This document shows, piece by piece, positions 9,727-22,320 of a DNA stretch of 64,000 nucleotides. Source of the stretch: Dasypus novemcinctus (taxonomy: Eukaryota > Chordata > Mammalia > Cingulata > Dasypodidae); assembly GCF_030445035.2 (NCBI RefSeq), contig NC_080701.1:11126739-11190738 (forward strand). Reading direction: 5' to 3'. The position numbers and the translations under genes are program-made. Each line of letters begins with the position of its first letter. Position 1 is the stretch's first letter. The notes beneath the pieces are model-generated. The model made no database searches, was not told the origin of the DNA, and worked only from the letters and a program-made list of their open reading frames with translations.

Positions 9727-11654
9727 GAAAGATTTTTACCTAGACCCGCTAAGCTCTTTAAAATTGTGGCAGCATGAATGGTAAAGTTTGAGTGGTCAGG
9801 GAGGTTCAGTGAGGTTGGCTGTGTCCTTGCTGGCCCCTCCTGAGCAGGCTGGTAAGTGGAAGGCTGCCGTACCCACCCCTCTTAGTTACCAGGCTCAGAG
9901 CACGCAGGAAAGTATCCTGAGAAATATAAACAAGTCGCGCTGTTGTGATTTGTGATTCGCAGAGTGGGAGCGCAGAGGACAATGTCGGGTTTACTCAAAC
10001 AGCATATTGACAGCACTGTAGACACCTGGAGTTGTAGTTTGTGAGACGGCAGTGCTCAGAGCTGTCTGCACGGGACGTCAGAGGACAGGAAGGAAACAAG
10101 CGATTAGCTATTTTCTTGACCACTTCTTCTCCCCCCCACCCCAGAGCGCTGGTGATTAACACACACAGGGACCACACTCGCGTCGCCCACTCAGCCGGTG
10201 GGTTTCATCTTGCGGATGCGCACGAAGGAGCATTTGGCATCCTAAAGGCTCTGGCTCCAGTCTCATGCCTGGAGGTCAAAGGTCGATGGTGAAGATGTTG
10301 GTTTGTAATTTAATTTAATTTCGCTGTGGTTGCACTCCAGCTTGGGGTGGAATTCGTCTGCCATCTCTTTTCCTCGGCGTTTTGGCAGGCTGTGTTGACG
10401 GGCTGGCGGGCGGTGGTGGTGGTCGTCAGGAGGGGGGAGCTGGGGGACAGTCTTGTCATTTGCTCAAGTCACTTTGCAGCTCCCCAGTGGCTAGAGCATG
10501 ATGGAGCTCAGTCCTCTCTCCACCCAGTTCTGGGCATTTTGGTCTGTTGATTTTTTAGTGTCCGTAACCCCAAGTAACATATCTTTCTTGGACGGTTGGA
10601 AAGAGAGCTCTTGCTAAGATGATTAGACTCACAAGGGAAAAAGTCCTTGTGTTTATACAGTATAATACACGGTATTATTCTCCGCAGAAGATAGCAAACT
10701 TATACACATCTGCGAAGGAAGTTTTTCCTACCCATTTTGGAGAGATTAATGATGACAAGTAAACCCCACACAGCCATTTCTCAAGGGCACTGTGGTATTT
10801 GACAAATATTTTTCCTTTTCTGGGGTTTATATTCCAGCATTACATTTAGAAGTAGAATGCCCACCCATCCCCAAATGCCTAATCTCTAAGCTCCCTCTTT
10901 GGAATTCGATATAATTAAAAGCAGCAGATATTTATTAAGCTCCAGTGACGCCAGCACGATGTAAGAAGCTCTGGGGGGGCACAGGAGCAGTCAAAGCCCT
11001 GTAAATGAGTTCCTGACTGTGTAAAGGAGTAAAATAAGCTTTTCCAGTTTTCAGGTCCTAATTAATTCACCTGAGAAAGGCTTTCCCCAGGTAGGACAGA
11101 GTCACTGACTCTTCTGATTGGTCCCCTCTTCTGCAGCGAAACAAAACGTGTCCCGTGCTGCATTCACGGCTGATAGCGTTCCTTAAAGGGCCCAGATTGT
11201 GACCCATTCATGGTCCCCTCTTGGAATCTGCAAGCTCCAACAGGGCAAGAGAACTTGACTTCAGAAATAGTGATAGAGCACGGCAGGGGGCAGAATGCTC
11301 CTCAGAGGAAGCCAGATGCAGAGAGCAGTGATTTCAGGTTTTGCTGCAGCTCCTTGCCTAGCGTTGGATGATGGCTCTCCTCTGGGAGGGCACTGGCACA
11401 TCCTCACCTCCTGGCTCTGCAAGGCAGCTGGGTTTGGGCTTATTCTCACGATCATGCTGGCCTCTCTGGCTTCTCGCAGGTTTTTAAAAACGTCTCTGAA
11501 AGCCCCAGGGAGCAGGACCTGGGTATGAATCTTCCTCTTTCTCTGCCACTATTTTGATCAGCTCTTCAGTAGCACCACGTCTTGAAGGGTCGAGGCTGGT
11601 GCACGAGGGGACAGAAGGAGCTACGGACAAAAGCAGCACCCTAGAGAGAAGCTG
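9727..11654. other. Unique sequence, no gene recognised
   Basis: Only a short possible L2 antisense piece near 10920-10975 (atatttattaagctccagtg) stands out. The frames here are short and without domains. Confidence 0.45.
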
Positions 11655-11845
11655 AGGGTCAGCAGAGTATTTGAACCCAGGACCTATACCTGGGAGGCAG
11701 GTGCTCAACCATTTGAGCTACATCCTCTCCCCAGTGAAAGTTGGTTTTTTCATTCATTTTTAAGTGGTACTGAGATTGAACCCAGGACCTTGCACATGGG
11801 AGGCAGGTGCTCAACCACTCGAGCTACGTTTTTTGCCCCCCGCAC
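11655..11845 (-). repeat. Two tandem tRNA-head SINE fragments
   Basis: The head motif appears twice in the same orientation. The first contains gaacccaggacctatacctg and caggtgctcaaccatttgag (to about 11738); the second contains ttgaacccaggaccttgcac and aggtgctcaaccactcgag (about 11765-11830). Both are short, old copies without the DAS body. Confidence 0.6.
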
Positions 11846-12702
11846 AGAGTTTTTACCACCAACTGAAAATGTTAACCCAGTGTTTTGAAAACATCCTCAG
11901 TCTTTTCACTGAGCTCAACCTGCAGGAATTCATCTATTTTTTTTTTTTTTTGCCTCTTCTGAAGTACAAAAACATTTCATTGTCCAACTCTTCACTGTAC
12001 CTTCAGCCTGAGGTTTTCTTTAATTTACATCCCTCTTCTACTCTGCTCGCCTTCAGGATTTCTCATTTTTATCCACCGTATTCATCAGGGAACAAATGTA
12101 TAATTCTTCTTCCAGCTTCTGCTGGCAGTCCATCTGAATGTTAGTTGTCTTCCCAGCCATACACTTGATCATGGCCCTACTGCCTCGGCTTTGTCCTTGG
12201 TTTTGGAAGGACAATGAATCAATGATATTTATCTTTGCCAAAGGCAGGATCTTTACCATTCATAGTAGCATTAATCTGTCGAATCATCCCAAAGATGCAA
12301 GAGACTCTCCATTATCTAAGCTGAAACTTCTTTGCTACGGAAAGGCACTGTCCACTCTCTTATTAAAACATCTCATTGTAGGCTCCCGAATTTGCCCAAG
12401 CAGGGGGTGCCTGAGGGGTCTCCATGGGGGGTGTTTCGGAAGGCAGAAGGGACAGGTTAGAAAGTAGAGCCTAGAGGATGGACAGGAGAGTGACAAAGTT
12501 AGGCTTTTGTAAAATTACAAGTAGAAAAGTTCTGATGATTCTCCAGTGCAATTTTTACTTTAAAAAAAATTAAAAGGCTTTTAACTGGTCCGTATTAAAC
12601 TGCACAATTTCAGGCATTTTAAAATGTCACTGAATGATTATATTCTTCTGGTATGAGAAAGTGTGTTATTAGAAAACCACTCATTTCATAAGCCTCAACA
12701 TT

Positions 12703-12793
12703 CTTTTTTTTTTTTTTTTAAGGAGGTCCCGGGGATAAAACCCAGGACCTTGTAGGTGGAAAGCAGGTGCTCAACCACGGAGCTACATGCTTG
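12703..12793 (-). repeat. Short old tRNA-derived SINE
   Basis: A run of about 17 T is followed by ataaaacccaggaccttgta and caggtgctcaaccacgg. It is a short reverse-oriented head with its tail. Confidence 0.6.
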
Positions 12794-13004
12794 TTAGTCT
12801 TCTCCCTCTAGTACAGTGAGGCTGGCAAAGGTGGGAGGGAATTCTCTCCAGTAAAATTTTAGTCTTCGGGCCTTTCACTTATTAAAAGTTCACTTCACCA
12901 AAAGAGGCAAGTCTTATAGTACCTTATAAAACACCATGATACAATAGACATCGTACTTTATTTTTATTGTATCTGCGCATATATGGGTATTTACCATAAG
13001 GTAT

Positions 13005-13200
13005 TTTTAAAAAATATGTTTTTATTAGAGAAGTGAACCTGCAAAACAATCAGGCAAATGTGCAGACTTCCCATGTAACCCCCCTCTACCAACACAGCCA
13101 TTCCACTGTTGTGGAACATTTGTTACAGATGAGATGTCACTAGATTATTACCACTAGCCCAAGATAAACACCTGAAGCCTTAATCAATAGAGGGCCTTAG
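13005..13200 (-). repeat. L1 3' end fragment (antisense)
   Basis: The stretch from tttttattagagaagtgaac through ttgtggaacatttgttacag resembles the antisense 3' UTR of xenarthran L1s. It is short and 5'-truncated. Confidence 0.5.
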
Positions 13201-14847
13201 GTTCTTGGCTAATTTCAGGCCCCCTGAGGAAAAATCAACATCTCCTTATGCGGTGTTAACGTTTAGAGCCCTACGGCAGTGTCTTCTCCTCCAGCGCCAC
13301 AGGGAGGTGACACGAGAGTGGCAGGGTCGCGGCTCTCACTGGCTTTCATCTGGCCCGGCTACCAGGTAGTAGGTTTCCCACGGAAGTCCGTTCTGCTTTC
13401 CTGAATCCTGTCTGAGCTCCGGGCCCTATATGGGCAAGATTCCCTGCCTTGTGATGAAATGCCAGCCCATGACACGTCTTTGTAATGAGTCATAGCCATA
13501 AAGATTGTTTTCCAAGTGAATCTGAATACGCCTTGTGACACCAGGCAACAGACAAACCTTATCAAAAACAAATCTCGTCTCACCAGCTGAGCTCAGACCT
13601 GTCAACTTCTGTAAGCAAAGTGAAGTATGTGGAAAGCAAAAAGCCACACAAAGTAGTTTTCCTCAGATACATGTGCCATGTGGTATGAGGGAACGAAGGA
13701 GACCCATTAGAAAATCTTTTCATGCTCCAGGAAGTGAGGAGAAACTGTGAGAAGTTCTGTGTATGGTCACAGGGAAGCGTCCCCAGGTCTTTTGAAGTCC
13801 CAGAGCTCCCACGTGGCCCTTAGGAGGTGGTGTTTGTTTCTGTGGTGTGGTTGAACTTGACCTTCACTTGGAAGAGCAGCGACCCTGCCCCTAGGGGAGG
13901 TGGGAGTTTCTTAGCAGGGCTCTCCTGCTGCGAGGCTGCTAAGGAACCGCCGTGGCCTGGTGGGCCCACAGATGAGCCCCATGGACGGCCCGAAATGGCC
14001 TGAAGGAGCGACAGGGTGATAATCCTCCAGAGGAGAACTATCGTCACAGCGACCAGGAAAAAAGAAACATTTTGAAGTGAAGATGCAAGCAAGGCCCGTG
14101 GAGCGCGTTCTCGGGCTAGAGCAGAGAAGGACAGGGCTGAGGTCCACCAGATCCCCCAAGGGTGACGAGACAGGCCCACGAGGCTGCGCGCCAAGTCAGA
14201 ACCGACCCAAGTGGGAAGGGCAGGAAACACTTAGGAGACCAGGGCTCGGGGCGTGACACCCCAGACGAGGGAGACCGGGAGACCGGCTTGGCCCTTGAAG
14301 GTGGCTTTCTCTCAAGCCTCCGCGTAAAGTTACTGAGTCCTGAGGCAGTGGGGCGGGGCCTGCCATCTTATCTCTCCATCAAGAGCTCGTTAAAAACGCT
14401 TCTGCTTCTCCTTCTGTGGGAGAAACTGAGTTGTATCTGGAGGAGGGTGGCTAGGACGGCAGAAGGGCCTTTTACCGGAGACAGGGCAGGGGACATGGGC
14501 ATTTTTACTGAGTGAGGACAAGGATGGTCACTAGGAAGAGGGAGTGGCTCTCTCCTGGAACATTCCAGAAGGCAGGGCTGGGCCTAGTGCTGGGTTTTCT
14601 GGAGAGAAGGTGGCATTTACTCTAAGGTAATGCCGGCGGGGAGGTGGGTGCGCAGCCAGGGGTGGGGAGGTGGGCAACTGGTAAGCAAAGTAGACTCTCA
14701 GCAGAGCCCTGTGTTCATTCTCTTTCCCCTTCCGAACCTCCCCTATACGTGTGAGAATAGAATGCCTTTCATGGCTGAGGTGCTGCTCAGAGCCCCAACT
14801 GGATTTCCATTACCTCCTGAATTATGCTCAACTCCTTTTCCGGGTAT
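13201..14847. other. Unique sequence, no gene recognised
   Basis: Overlapping frames at 13820-14230 (minus) and 14162-14515 (plus) have no recognisable domain. No repeat is evident. Confidence 0.45.
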
Positions 14848-14860
14848 CCAATGTGGTTTT

Positions 14861-15280
14861 TTTTCTTTTTTTAAAAGATTTATTTATTTATTTATTTCTC
14901 TCCCCTTTCCCCCCACCCCGGTTGTCTGTTCTCTGTGTCTATTTGCCGCGTCTTCTTTGTCTGCCTCTGTTGTTGTCAGCGGCACGGGAATCTGTGTTTC
15001 TTGTTGTTGCGTCACCTTGTGGTGTCAGCTCTCCGTGTGTGTGGCACTATTCCTGGGCAGGCTGCACTTTCTTTCGTGCTGGGCAGCTCTCCTTACGGGG
15101 TGCACTCCTTGTGCGTGGGGCTCCCCTATGCGGGGTCACCCCTGCGTGGCAGGGCACTCCTTGCGTGCATCAGCGCTGCGCATGGGCCAGCTCCACACGG
15201 GTCAAGGAGGCCCGGGGTTTGAACCGCGGACCTCCCATGTGGTAGACGGACGCCCTAACCACTGGGCCAAGTCTGCCGCC
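14861..15280 (-). repeat. DAS SINE, full length
   Basis: It is a reverse-oriented copy with an intact tRNA-like head (gaaccgcggacctcccatgt on the plus strand). A 13-bp perfect duplication, ccaatgtggtttt, flanks it at 14848-14860 and 15281-15293. High similarity to the other copies suggests recent insertion. Confidence 0.92.
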
Positions 15281-15554
15281 CCAATGTGGTTTTACACTCC
15301 TTTCAGCTGTACCTTTATACCAAGCCTCCTCACATGGCATCCACGGCCTAAACGTGCTGTGCATTTCCGAACTACTGCCTGCACCTCTCAGAACTTCCCT
15401 TTCTACTCAGTTCCCCACCTGTCGAAGGCCTGGAAGGCCCGGTGAAAACGTTGCCTTTCTCACGAAGCCTGCCCCATCCAGCCTTCTTCAGGCCTGCTGA
15501 AGTTACCGCTCTGTGTTCATCACTGTTCCCACGGTACTCGCTCTCTCTGTACCA

Positions 15555-15750
15555 CTGTATTCTCTAATGTCTTGTATTTGCATAGCACTTGGCAGCTTAC
15601 AGAGCATTGGCATAAGCCCTTGTGTTATCTACCTGGGGGATTACTATTCCCATTTTGCAAAGAACTCAGGCTTTGAGCATTTCAGTAGCTTGTCCAAAGT
15701 CAAAGAGCTAGTATTTGGTAGAGCTGGAATTCAAAGTCAGGTTTTCTGAT
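15555..15750 (-). repeat. MIR-like ancient SINE
   Basis: The segment actattcccattttgcaaag, then cagtagcttgtccaaagtca and agctggaattcaaagtcagg, follows the typical MIR order. Orientation follows the common reading of this motif and is not certain. Confidence 0.5.
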
Positions 15751-15805
15751 CCTGCGCCTGGAACTGCCAAGGATTGCGGTGAGATTTAGTTAAAAATAAT
15801 TTACT

Positions 15806-16229
15806 GGGAAGCAGATTTGGCTCAACTGGTAGAGTGTCCGCCTACCACATGGGAGGTCCACGGTTTAAACCCCGGGCCTCCGAGTTGACCCGTGTGATGA
15901 GCTGGCCCACGCACAGTGCTGATGCGTGCAAGGAGTGCTGTGCCACGCGGGGGTGTCCCCGCATAGGGGAGCCCCACGCGCAAGGAGTGTGCCCCATAAG
16001 GAGAGCTGCCCAGGGCAAAAAAGTGCAGCCTGCCCAGGAGTGGCGCCACCCACACAGAGAGCTGACGCAGCAAGATGGCGCAACAAAAAGAGACATAGTC
16101 CCAGTGCCACCGACAAGAATGCAAATAGACAAGTGGACACAGAACACACAGCGAATGGACACAGAGAGCAGGCAACGGCGGGGGTGGGGGGGGCATGGAG
16201 AATAAATAAAACATAAATCTTTAAAAAAT
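15806..16229 (+). repeat. DAS SINE, full length (plus strand)
   Basis: This is the only full-length plus-strand copy of the standard family here. It starts gggaagcagatttggctcaa, with the tRNA-like head in sense, and ends with the AATAAATAAA-type tail near 16229. Confidence 0.9.
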
Positions 16230-19200
16230 CTACAAATCTGATAGTAATTATCAAATTCTATAGTGCTACATAGATCAAAAGAGGGACCGACTCATTGGAC
16301 TACAATCTTTTGGAAGCCGCGGACAAGGCCATTTTGTCTTTGCATGTAAATGCACATTCTCCGTCCACCCCAGACCTTCTGAGACGGCAGCTCGGGGGAG
16401 AAGCCCAGCACCTGTGCTCTCAGGAGCCCTCCAGGTCTCCCCATGCGGGCTCTGGAAGCTGCTCTAAGAGAGGCTCATCCCTCCTTCGTGGGGCCCTTGT
16501 ACTCCCGAAGCTTCTTGGGCGTTTTTGGGTGTTTAGCAAGGATACAAGCCTCAGTTCTCAGGGAAGAGCACTGTGTACAGTGCTGAGTGTGTGGAGATTT
16601 TTATCGAGATCAAAAAAAATGTAAAGATGAACCTGGCTGGATGATGAACTCTAAAGGGTGTTGTCTTACGTGAAAAGCAGGTGCCGAGTGGAGCGTTAGG
16701 TGCAGATGGTAAGAAGACACAACTTTGAAAGGGTACTTCTTGAGGGGTGTCAGGAAAATTCGTGGGGAGGGGAAAAAGGATTTAATATGGAATTTTATTT
16801 TGGGAAAGAAATGACATTTTTGGAAGAAAGGATATTTACTGAAAACTGCTGATGACAGGGTGTTGGTAATTGTCCATAATGAATAGACTGGAAACAATGG
16901 AATGGTGGACATCACTGTCCCGACATCTCTCAGCCAACCCTGGAACCGGGAATTTCTCCTTGGTCATCCTTCTTTCCATGGCTCTGCCTCCTGATATGTT
17001 TGCTTGGATCTCCCTGTTCCCCTGCCACCCTTTCCTTCACCTCTCTTCCTTTCTACGATCCTTAAAACCCCCTCTTCCCCACCTGACATGGGACACTTAA
17101 AAAAATCCCGTTTCTTGCAAAGCAAGCAATGTCATTCTTCTTTGGCGAGACTTGTCCTTTGCTTGCATTGAAAGAGCCTACTCTTTTCTGACTAAAGAGA
17201 CCCATCAATATTTTTTTCTGAACAAAAGTGGTTCTCTCCTCCTGAAGAATTCTGCCTTCTTCCTAATCCCTTTGGATCCGTAGCCAGCTTTTAAAATAAA
17301 TGCATTCCCCACCTCCACCCCCGCTTAGAATTCAAAGTTTGACCTCAGAATAGCATGGCCTTTCCTGGGAATCCAGGGAAAGTGCAAGAACCTCGCCTCC
17401 GGTAGAGGGGCCGGCGAACGGGAATCTCCACAATCCCGTAAACTCTTGTTTTCTACGTTATTTCTCTTCCTTCATACGCCTCTCACTCCCTTTACCAGAA
17501 CTTCTGGCAAGTAGCATGCTGACTCACGCTGTTTTGTCACTTCCTTCCTCTGCTTCACTTCCAGTAGCGAACGGATGAGCGGTCGAGTGACCACGAGCAG
17601 GAGAAGGAAAGAGCTTCTGTGCTCCTTGGTCTTCAGAAGCCGGTAATCGGAGCTGACAGTGACAACCGAGTCCGAGTGAAGCTGGAGGAGGCGATCGCAT
17701 GTGCTGCCAGCACTAAATCACTCTTGTCCCCTCCGAGTCCGCCCTCTCCGGAGCCTCCCTGCGAGTACCAGGAAGAGTCTGCACATCTGCGGTGCTACTG
17801 GCGTTTGTGGTCCTCTGCCTTGGAAGGATGTTGGAAGGATCTTGTGGGGCACCTGGGCTTCTCCTCTTAGGCTGGAGGAGCTTGCTTGAGGACCTTAGAC
17901 ACAAGCCACTTTCCTTCCCCACTCCCCTGCCGGGGCCAGAATGTGGGCAGGCAGTCCACCTTGAACTTCCTAGGGTCTGGGAGAATGCCTTTCTGAGAGC
18001 CCAAGGAAAGCTAAAGTGAAATACCCAGAGAGCCATCCCAGCTGGGGTCCAGGCCAGCCAGTGTGGGGTGCGGCAAGGCGGGGCATGCCCTGGGGAGGGA
18101 ATCTGCGGCGTTTCATAAGCCGTGAAAGTAGGGCTTCCGGGTGAAATATGGGATGCCCAGGTAAATTTGAATTTCAGAGAAGCAACAACTAATTTTTTAA
18201 GTATTAGCATATCCCCAATATTGAAAGGGGCGCATTTATAGTAAAGGAAGTATTTGTTGCTTACCTGTAGCTCAAATTCAACCGGGTCTTGGGTTTTCTT
18301 TGCTAAATCTGGCAGCACCTGTAGAAAGCCAGTTTCAGCCGGCACCTCTTTTGCTCCATTGGCTGCAACAAGTGGCCACGGTGCGCTGGTGAGCCTGAAA
18401 TGGGCACTGCGACGGTGGTAGCGACGCCTGCCTTTGAGAAAAAATGCCAGGCATTGTTTTCCTTAGGGAATGTAATGAAAACAATGACTACTATGAAAAT
18501 AACTCCCATCCAGAGGTCTTTGGCGTTGTCGTACGTGCTCCTTGAAGAGCGCCCATGCCAGCTCAGGTTCAGAGGTCACCCTTCATCACTGCTGCATTTC
18601 TCTCTGCTGTGGGTGCCCTTCACAGATTTACTTTTCAGTATGGGAAATTTCAAACCACACTACCATCGAGTGGAAAGCAGCTCCAAAGTGTCATCTTTGA
18701 TATTTTCCCGTTTTTCTGCAAGGGACTCAGGGCGACGTGTCCATCTTTCTAGGCCTCGATCGTAGTCTATAAGGACAGACATGAAAATTCCCCAAATGGT
18801 CGCTGCTTGGTGATAGGATTGTGAGTACTTATGATCCATTTCTTGTCTTGTATTTATTTTGAATTTTTCTGCAGTGGTCATGTGTACCTTGATGCACATA
18901 AATGCACGTGCACACTTGTATACACAGCTCAGTTTGGAGGAGTAGCACAAAACCGAGATGGGTAAAATCTGGACACTCTACGCCCATCCCTGATGCCAGT
19001 TGACAGGGCATCAGGCCCCAGGAGGTTTATGGGTTGCTCAACAACTTCTGAGGAGAGGGGAAGAGGCAGAGCCTGGCAGACCTGTGGCTCGAGACCCTCT
19101 TGCTCTTCCCAGCGCCACTGTGTACAGTGTCCAGCCATCCCAGTCCACCTGGGGCTGAGAGGCTTCCCAGGATGCAGACGCTTCTGTGCTAGGCAGGGAA

Positions 19201-19585
19201 AGTCCCAGGCTGACGGAGACGAGTTGGTCACCTACTCTAGCACATTCGGGAAGAGTGACTGGTGCTTCCACAGGTACGCAGAGGGCGTTTCTGACTCACT
19301 CTGTGTTACTTGGTCTCTTGAGAGGTTACTTAATATGAAACGTCCTGACCCCTGGCTCTCCTCACCAGGAGAGGCCGTGAGCTCAGCAGGGTGGAGTCAC
19401 TACTCAGAAGAGGTTTCCTGTCACTGGAGAAAGCCAAGCTCCTCTCAGATGGCGTTCATCCCAGTGCAGGCCTTTGCTGTGACTGAGCCCCTGCAAGCAA
19501 CACGAGATGAAGTATCACCTGAGTACCTCAGGCCAGACCAGCCTTGATCAATTACTTGATTTCCTCGCCATTAGTATTAAGCATT
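16230..19585. other. Repeat-poor unique sequence
   Basis: Over 3 kb have no recognised transposon. The longest frames (17713-18345 minus, 18993-19547 plus) show no domain. This is one of the better places to look for an undetected exon or regulatory element. Confidence 0.45.
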
Positions 19586-19601
19586 GAAGTAATTAATTAT
19601 T

Positions 19602-20006
19602 TTTTTTAAGATTTATTTATTTCTCTCCCCTTCCCCCTCCCCCAGTTGTCTGTTCTCTGTGTCTGTTTGCTGCGTCTTCTATGTCTGCTTCTGTTGTTGT
19701 CAGCGGCATGGGAATCTGTGTCTCTTTTTGTTGTGTCATTTTGCTGTGTCAGCTCTCCGTGTGTGCGGCACCGTTCCTGGGCAGGCTGCACTTTCTTTCG
19801 TGCTGGGTGGCTCTCCTTACGGGGCACACTCCTTGCACGTGGGGCTCCCCTACACGGGGGACACCCCTGCGTGGCTGGGCACTCCTTGCGTGCATCAGCA
19901 CTGCGCATGGGCCAGCTTCACATGGTCAAGGGGGCCCGGGGCTTGAACCGTGGACCTCCCATGTGGTAGACGGACGCCCTAACCACTGGGCCAAGACCGC
20001 TTCCCT
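19602..20006 (-). repeat. DAS SINE, full length
   Basis: It is a reverse-oriented copy flanked by a 16-bp duplication with one mismatch: gaagtaattaattatt (19586-19601) and gaactaattaattatt (20007-20022). Confidence 0.92.
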
Positions 20007-20584
20007 GAACTAATTAATTATTGCTAAAGTTGCACTTCTTGTATTATGTTAGCAAATGTGACCATGATGCTAAAACTGTCAGCATCCTTTTTATCAAAGT
20101 GAATGAGGAAAGGGGGATCAGCCGGCCCCAGCAGGTGTGCAAAGGACACCTGAAATGTGCTGAAAGTCGAGGTCTGTGGCTATCACTGAGGGATGAACAT
20201 GCAGTAGTATCTCTCTCTTTGTAGCACGTGCACACCTTCGTAGATGGTGGGAAGGTGCTGTAGAGTGGGACAAATGGCAGTTCACAAAGCGTGAGTTGTC
20301 TCACCTTGCTTCCAGCTCTCCTTTCTTTGGAAGCAGCACGCTCACTTTTCTGCTGAGTCAGGAGGTGCTCTGATTGGTGAGGTGGGGACCCTCCTCGCTC
20401 ACATTCACGTCATTCCCGCTGGGTCTTATTGTTCTAGAGTGTTCCGTCAGAGACGTACAAGGGTGAGCATCTCCACAAAGTAGGCCAACCGTGTTCCCTG
20501 GCCAGTTCGTGAAGGTGAGTCAGTGGGCTGACTGGTTGCTTCTCCTGTCTTCTCCCCTGAAGAGCAAACACACACGATTGCAAG

Positions 20585-20735
20585 TGGTAGTGGCTAAGAG
20601 CCCTGACTTTAGAGTCAGTCAGACTTAGGTTCAAACCGAAGCTCAACCGTTCCCTAACTGTGTGACGCTTGGCAAGTGACTCACCATCGGCAAGCCTCCG
20701 TTTCCTCCCGTGGAAAACGGGAGTAATGATCGTTT
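20585..20735 (+). repeat. MIR
   Basis: The order of motifs fits MIR in sense: agagccctgactttagagtc, then ggttcaaaccgaagctc, then taactgtgtgacgcttggca and cctccgtttcctc. It is well preserved for a MIR. Confidence 0.7.
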
Positions 20736-20739
20736 CTGC

Positions 20740-21829
20740 ATCACTCTCATCTTTCCGCGTCTCCACTGGGTTTCTCTGACCTGGCCCCTTGGTTGCCTGT
20801 TAATCATATGGGAAGAGAGAAAAGTTGATCCAGGGGATATTCCAGACTGTTCCCATCATCTCACACATAGTGCCCTCCAGCACGTGGAGCCTGGAATTTC
20901 CTACCTTTAGACTCATCTTTCTCTTCTGAGAAAGGGTTTGATTCGATAGTTTGCACAGTATGTTCCATGGCCCACTGGTGGTTCACTGTGATCCTCCAGG
21001 TAATGCAAAACGCGAGGGAGAATGGGCACGCTTCCCTGGAAACACAGAAGGGGCCCTCTTGATTGCACCTTCAGAGCTCTGGGAATTTCAGATTTTTTTT
21101 CCATTTCTTAATCATCTTACCAAGAGCCCAGATGATCTAATTCTTTTGTTGTTCTCCCCATCTCTTCTTTCCCAGCTGCACAAAATGACAAGTTTTGTGC
21201 AACCGCAGCCATCCCCCCCAGGTTTTTTCTTGCTTGTTATACAGCAATAGGAAGACGAGGTGGCTTAGGTGGGAGAGTCCACTCAGCTTTTCCATGAAGA
21301 AATAAGAGGTGTGATGAGACGGGACAGGTGCATTTTGCTTGTGGGAATTCAAATGAGATCCAGAGGAGGAGGATGTGAAGGTGAGCAATTAGATCGGTTC
21401 CCTGAAATTACTCATGAGAACGTCTCCTGACTCAGCTGAAGGAAAAGAGGGTGTGCTCCTTTCAAATAAAGAATGACTGGCAGGAGGATGAGAACACAAT
21501 CTACGTATATGTGTGTTTAATTGGCATCGGTCGTTAGAGCTTTCGTAATCAACCTTAATCCAAGGAACCACAATGCTTTCGTGACCCAATTATCCATGCA
21601 CCCCAACTGCTTCATTTCCCTTCTCATATTTGAGTGATAGACAAGTCGGAGAGTGAAACAGTTGGAGGAGTTGTGAGATGAACTCAGGGAGAGCTTGCTC
21701 CTGGCGGTGCACCTGTGTGTCAACTTTTAGAAAACGATTTGCTCCAATGTGTAAAAGCCTTTAGAAGTTCTCATTTGTTGATACAATAGCTCTAGGTAGA
21801 GGAATCCAATCCGAGGAGATCATTAGCGG
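20740..21829. other. Unique sequence, no gene recognised
   Basis: No recognised domain or repeat follows the MIR at 20585-20735. Confidence 0.4.
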
Positions 21830-22320
21830 TGCAGATGTAGGGTAAGGACGCTTGCTCACTGCAGCATTGTTTAGTATAGTAAAATATTGGGAAACCATCT
21901 GCATGACCAAGGATGGGAAATGTTGAAATATATTTTAGTACATCCGTATGATGGGATTGCACAGTCAATCGAGATGATGCTTTAGACATCTTCATTTTTC
22001 AAATTGACAAAGTTATATAAGCACATTGTTTAAAAGGTTAACTAGCACAAAAGAAAAGAAATGAGAAGAAAGTCTCCCTCTCACCACGGACCCCTGTCTT
22101 TCCCTACAGATACAACCACTGTCATCAGCTGTAGACTGTGCCTTCAAAAAGAAATGGATGAAATAAGAGAATGGTTCCAAGGTAATGGTAAACGGAAGAA
22201 AGACACAAGATACAAACTATCATTTCTGTATAATTGCAATCTGAGAGGGGTGAGAAAAGACAGAGAAAAGAAATATTATAGACTGAGTGGTGAAATTAAA
22301 GGCAATTTATTTTCTTTATA
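21830..22320 (+). repeat. L1-like 3' region fragment
   Basis: The region has the look of an L1 ORF2 end and 3' UTR: a gcagcattgtttagtatag segment, then gtacatccgtatgatgggat. It continues with an A-rich stretch. No open frame survives. Confidence 0.4.

Noticed and set aside
11938-12300. Possible processed pseudogene on the minus strand ending in an A-tail (11939-11951)
   Set aside because: No protein could be recognised in the frame at 12053-12259, no AATAAA was placed near the tail, and no convincing target duplication was found.
17713-18345. Minus-strand frame of 210 codons
   Set aside because: It is the longest frame in a unique region, but has no recognised domain and no repeated or periodic coding features. 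A single frame of this length is expected by chance in 64 kb.
18993-19547. Plus-strand frame of 184 codons
   Set aside because: No domain or compositional signal of coding was recognised. It overlaps frames on the other strand.
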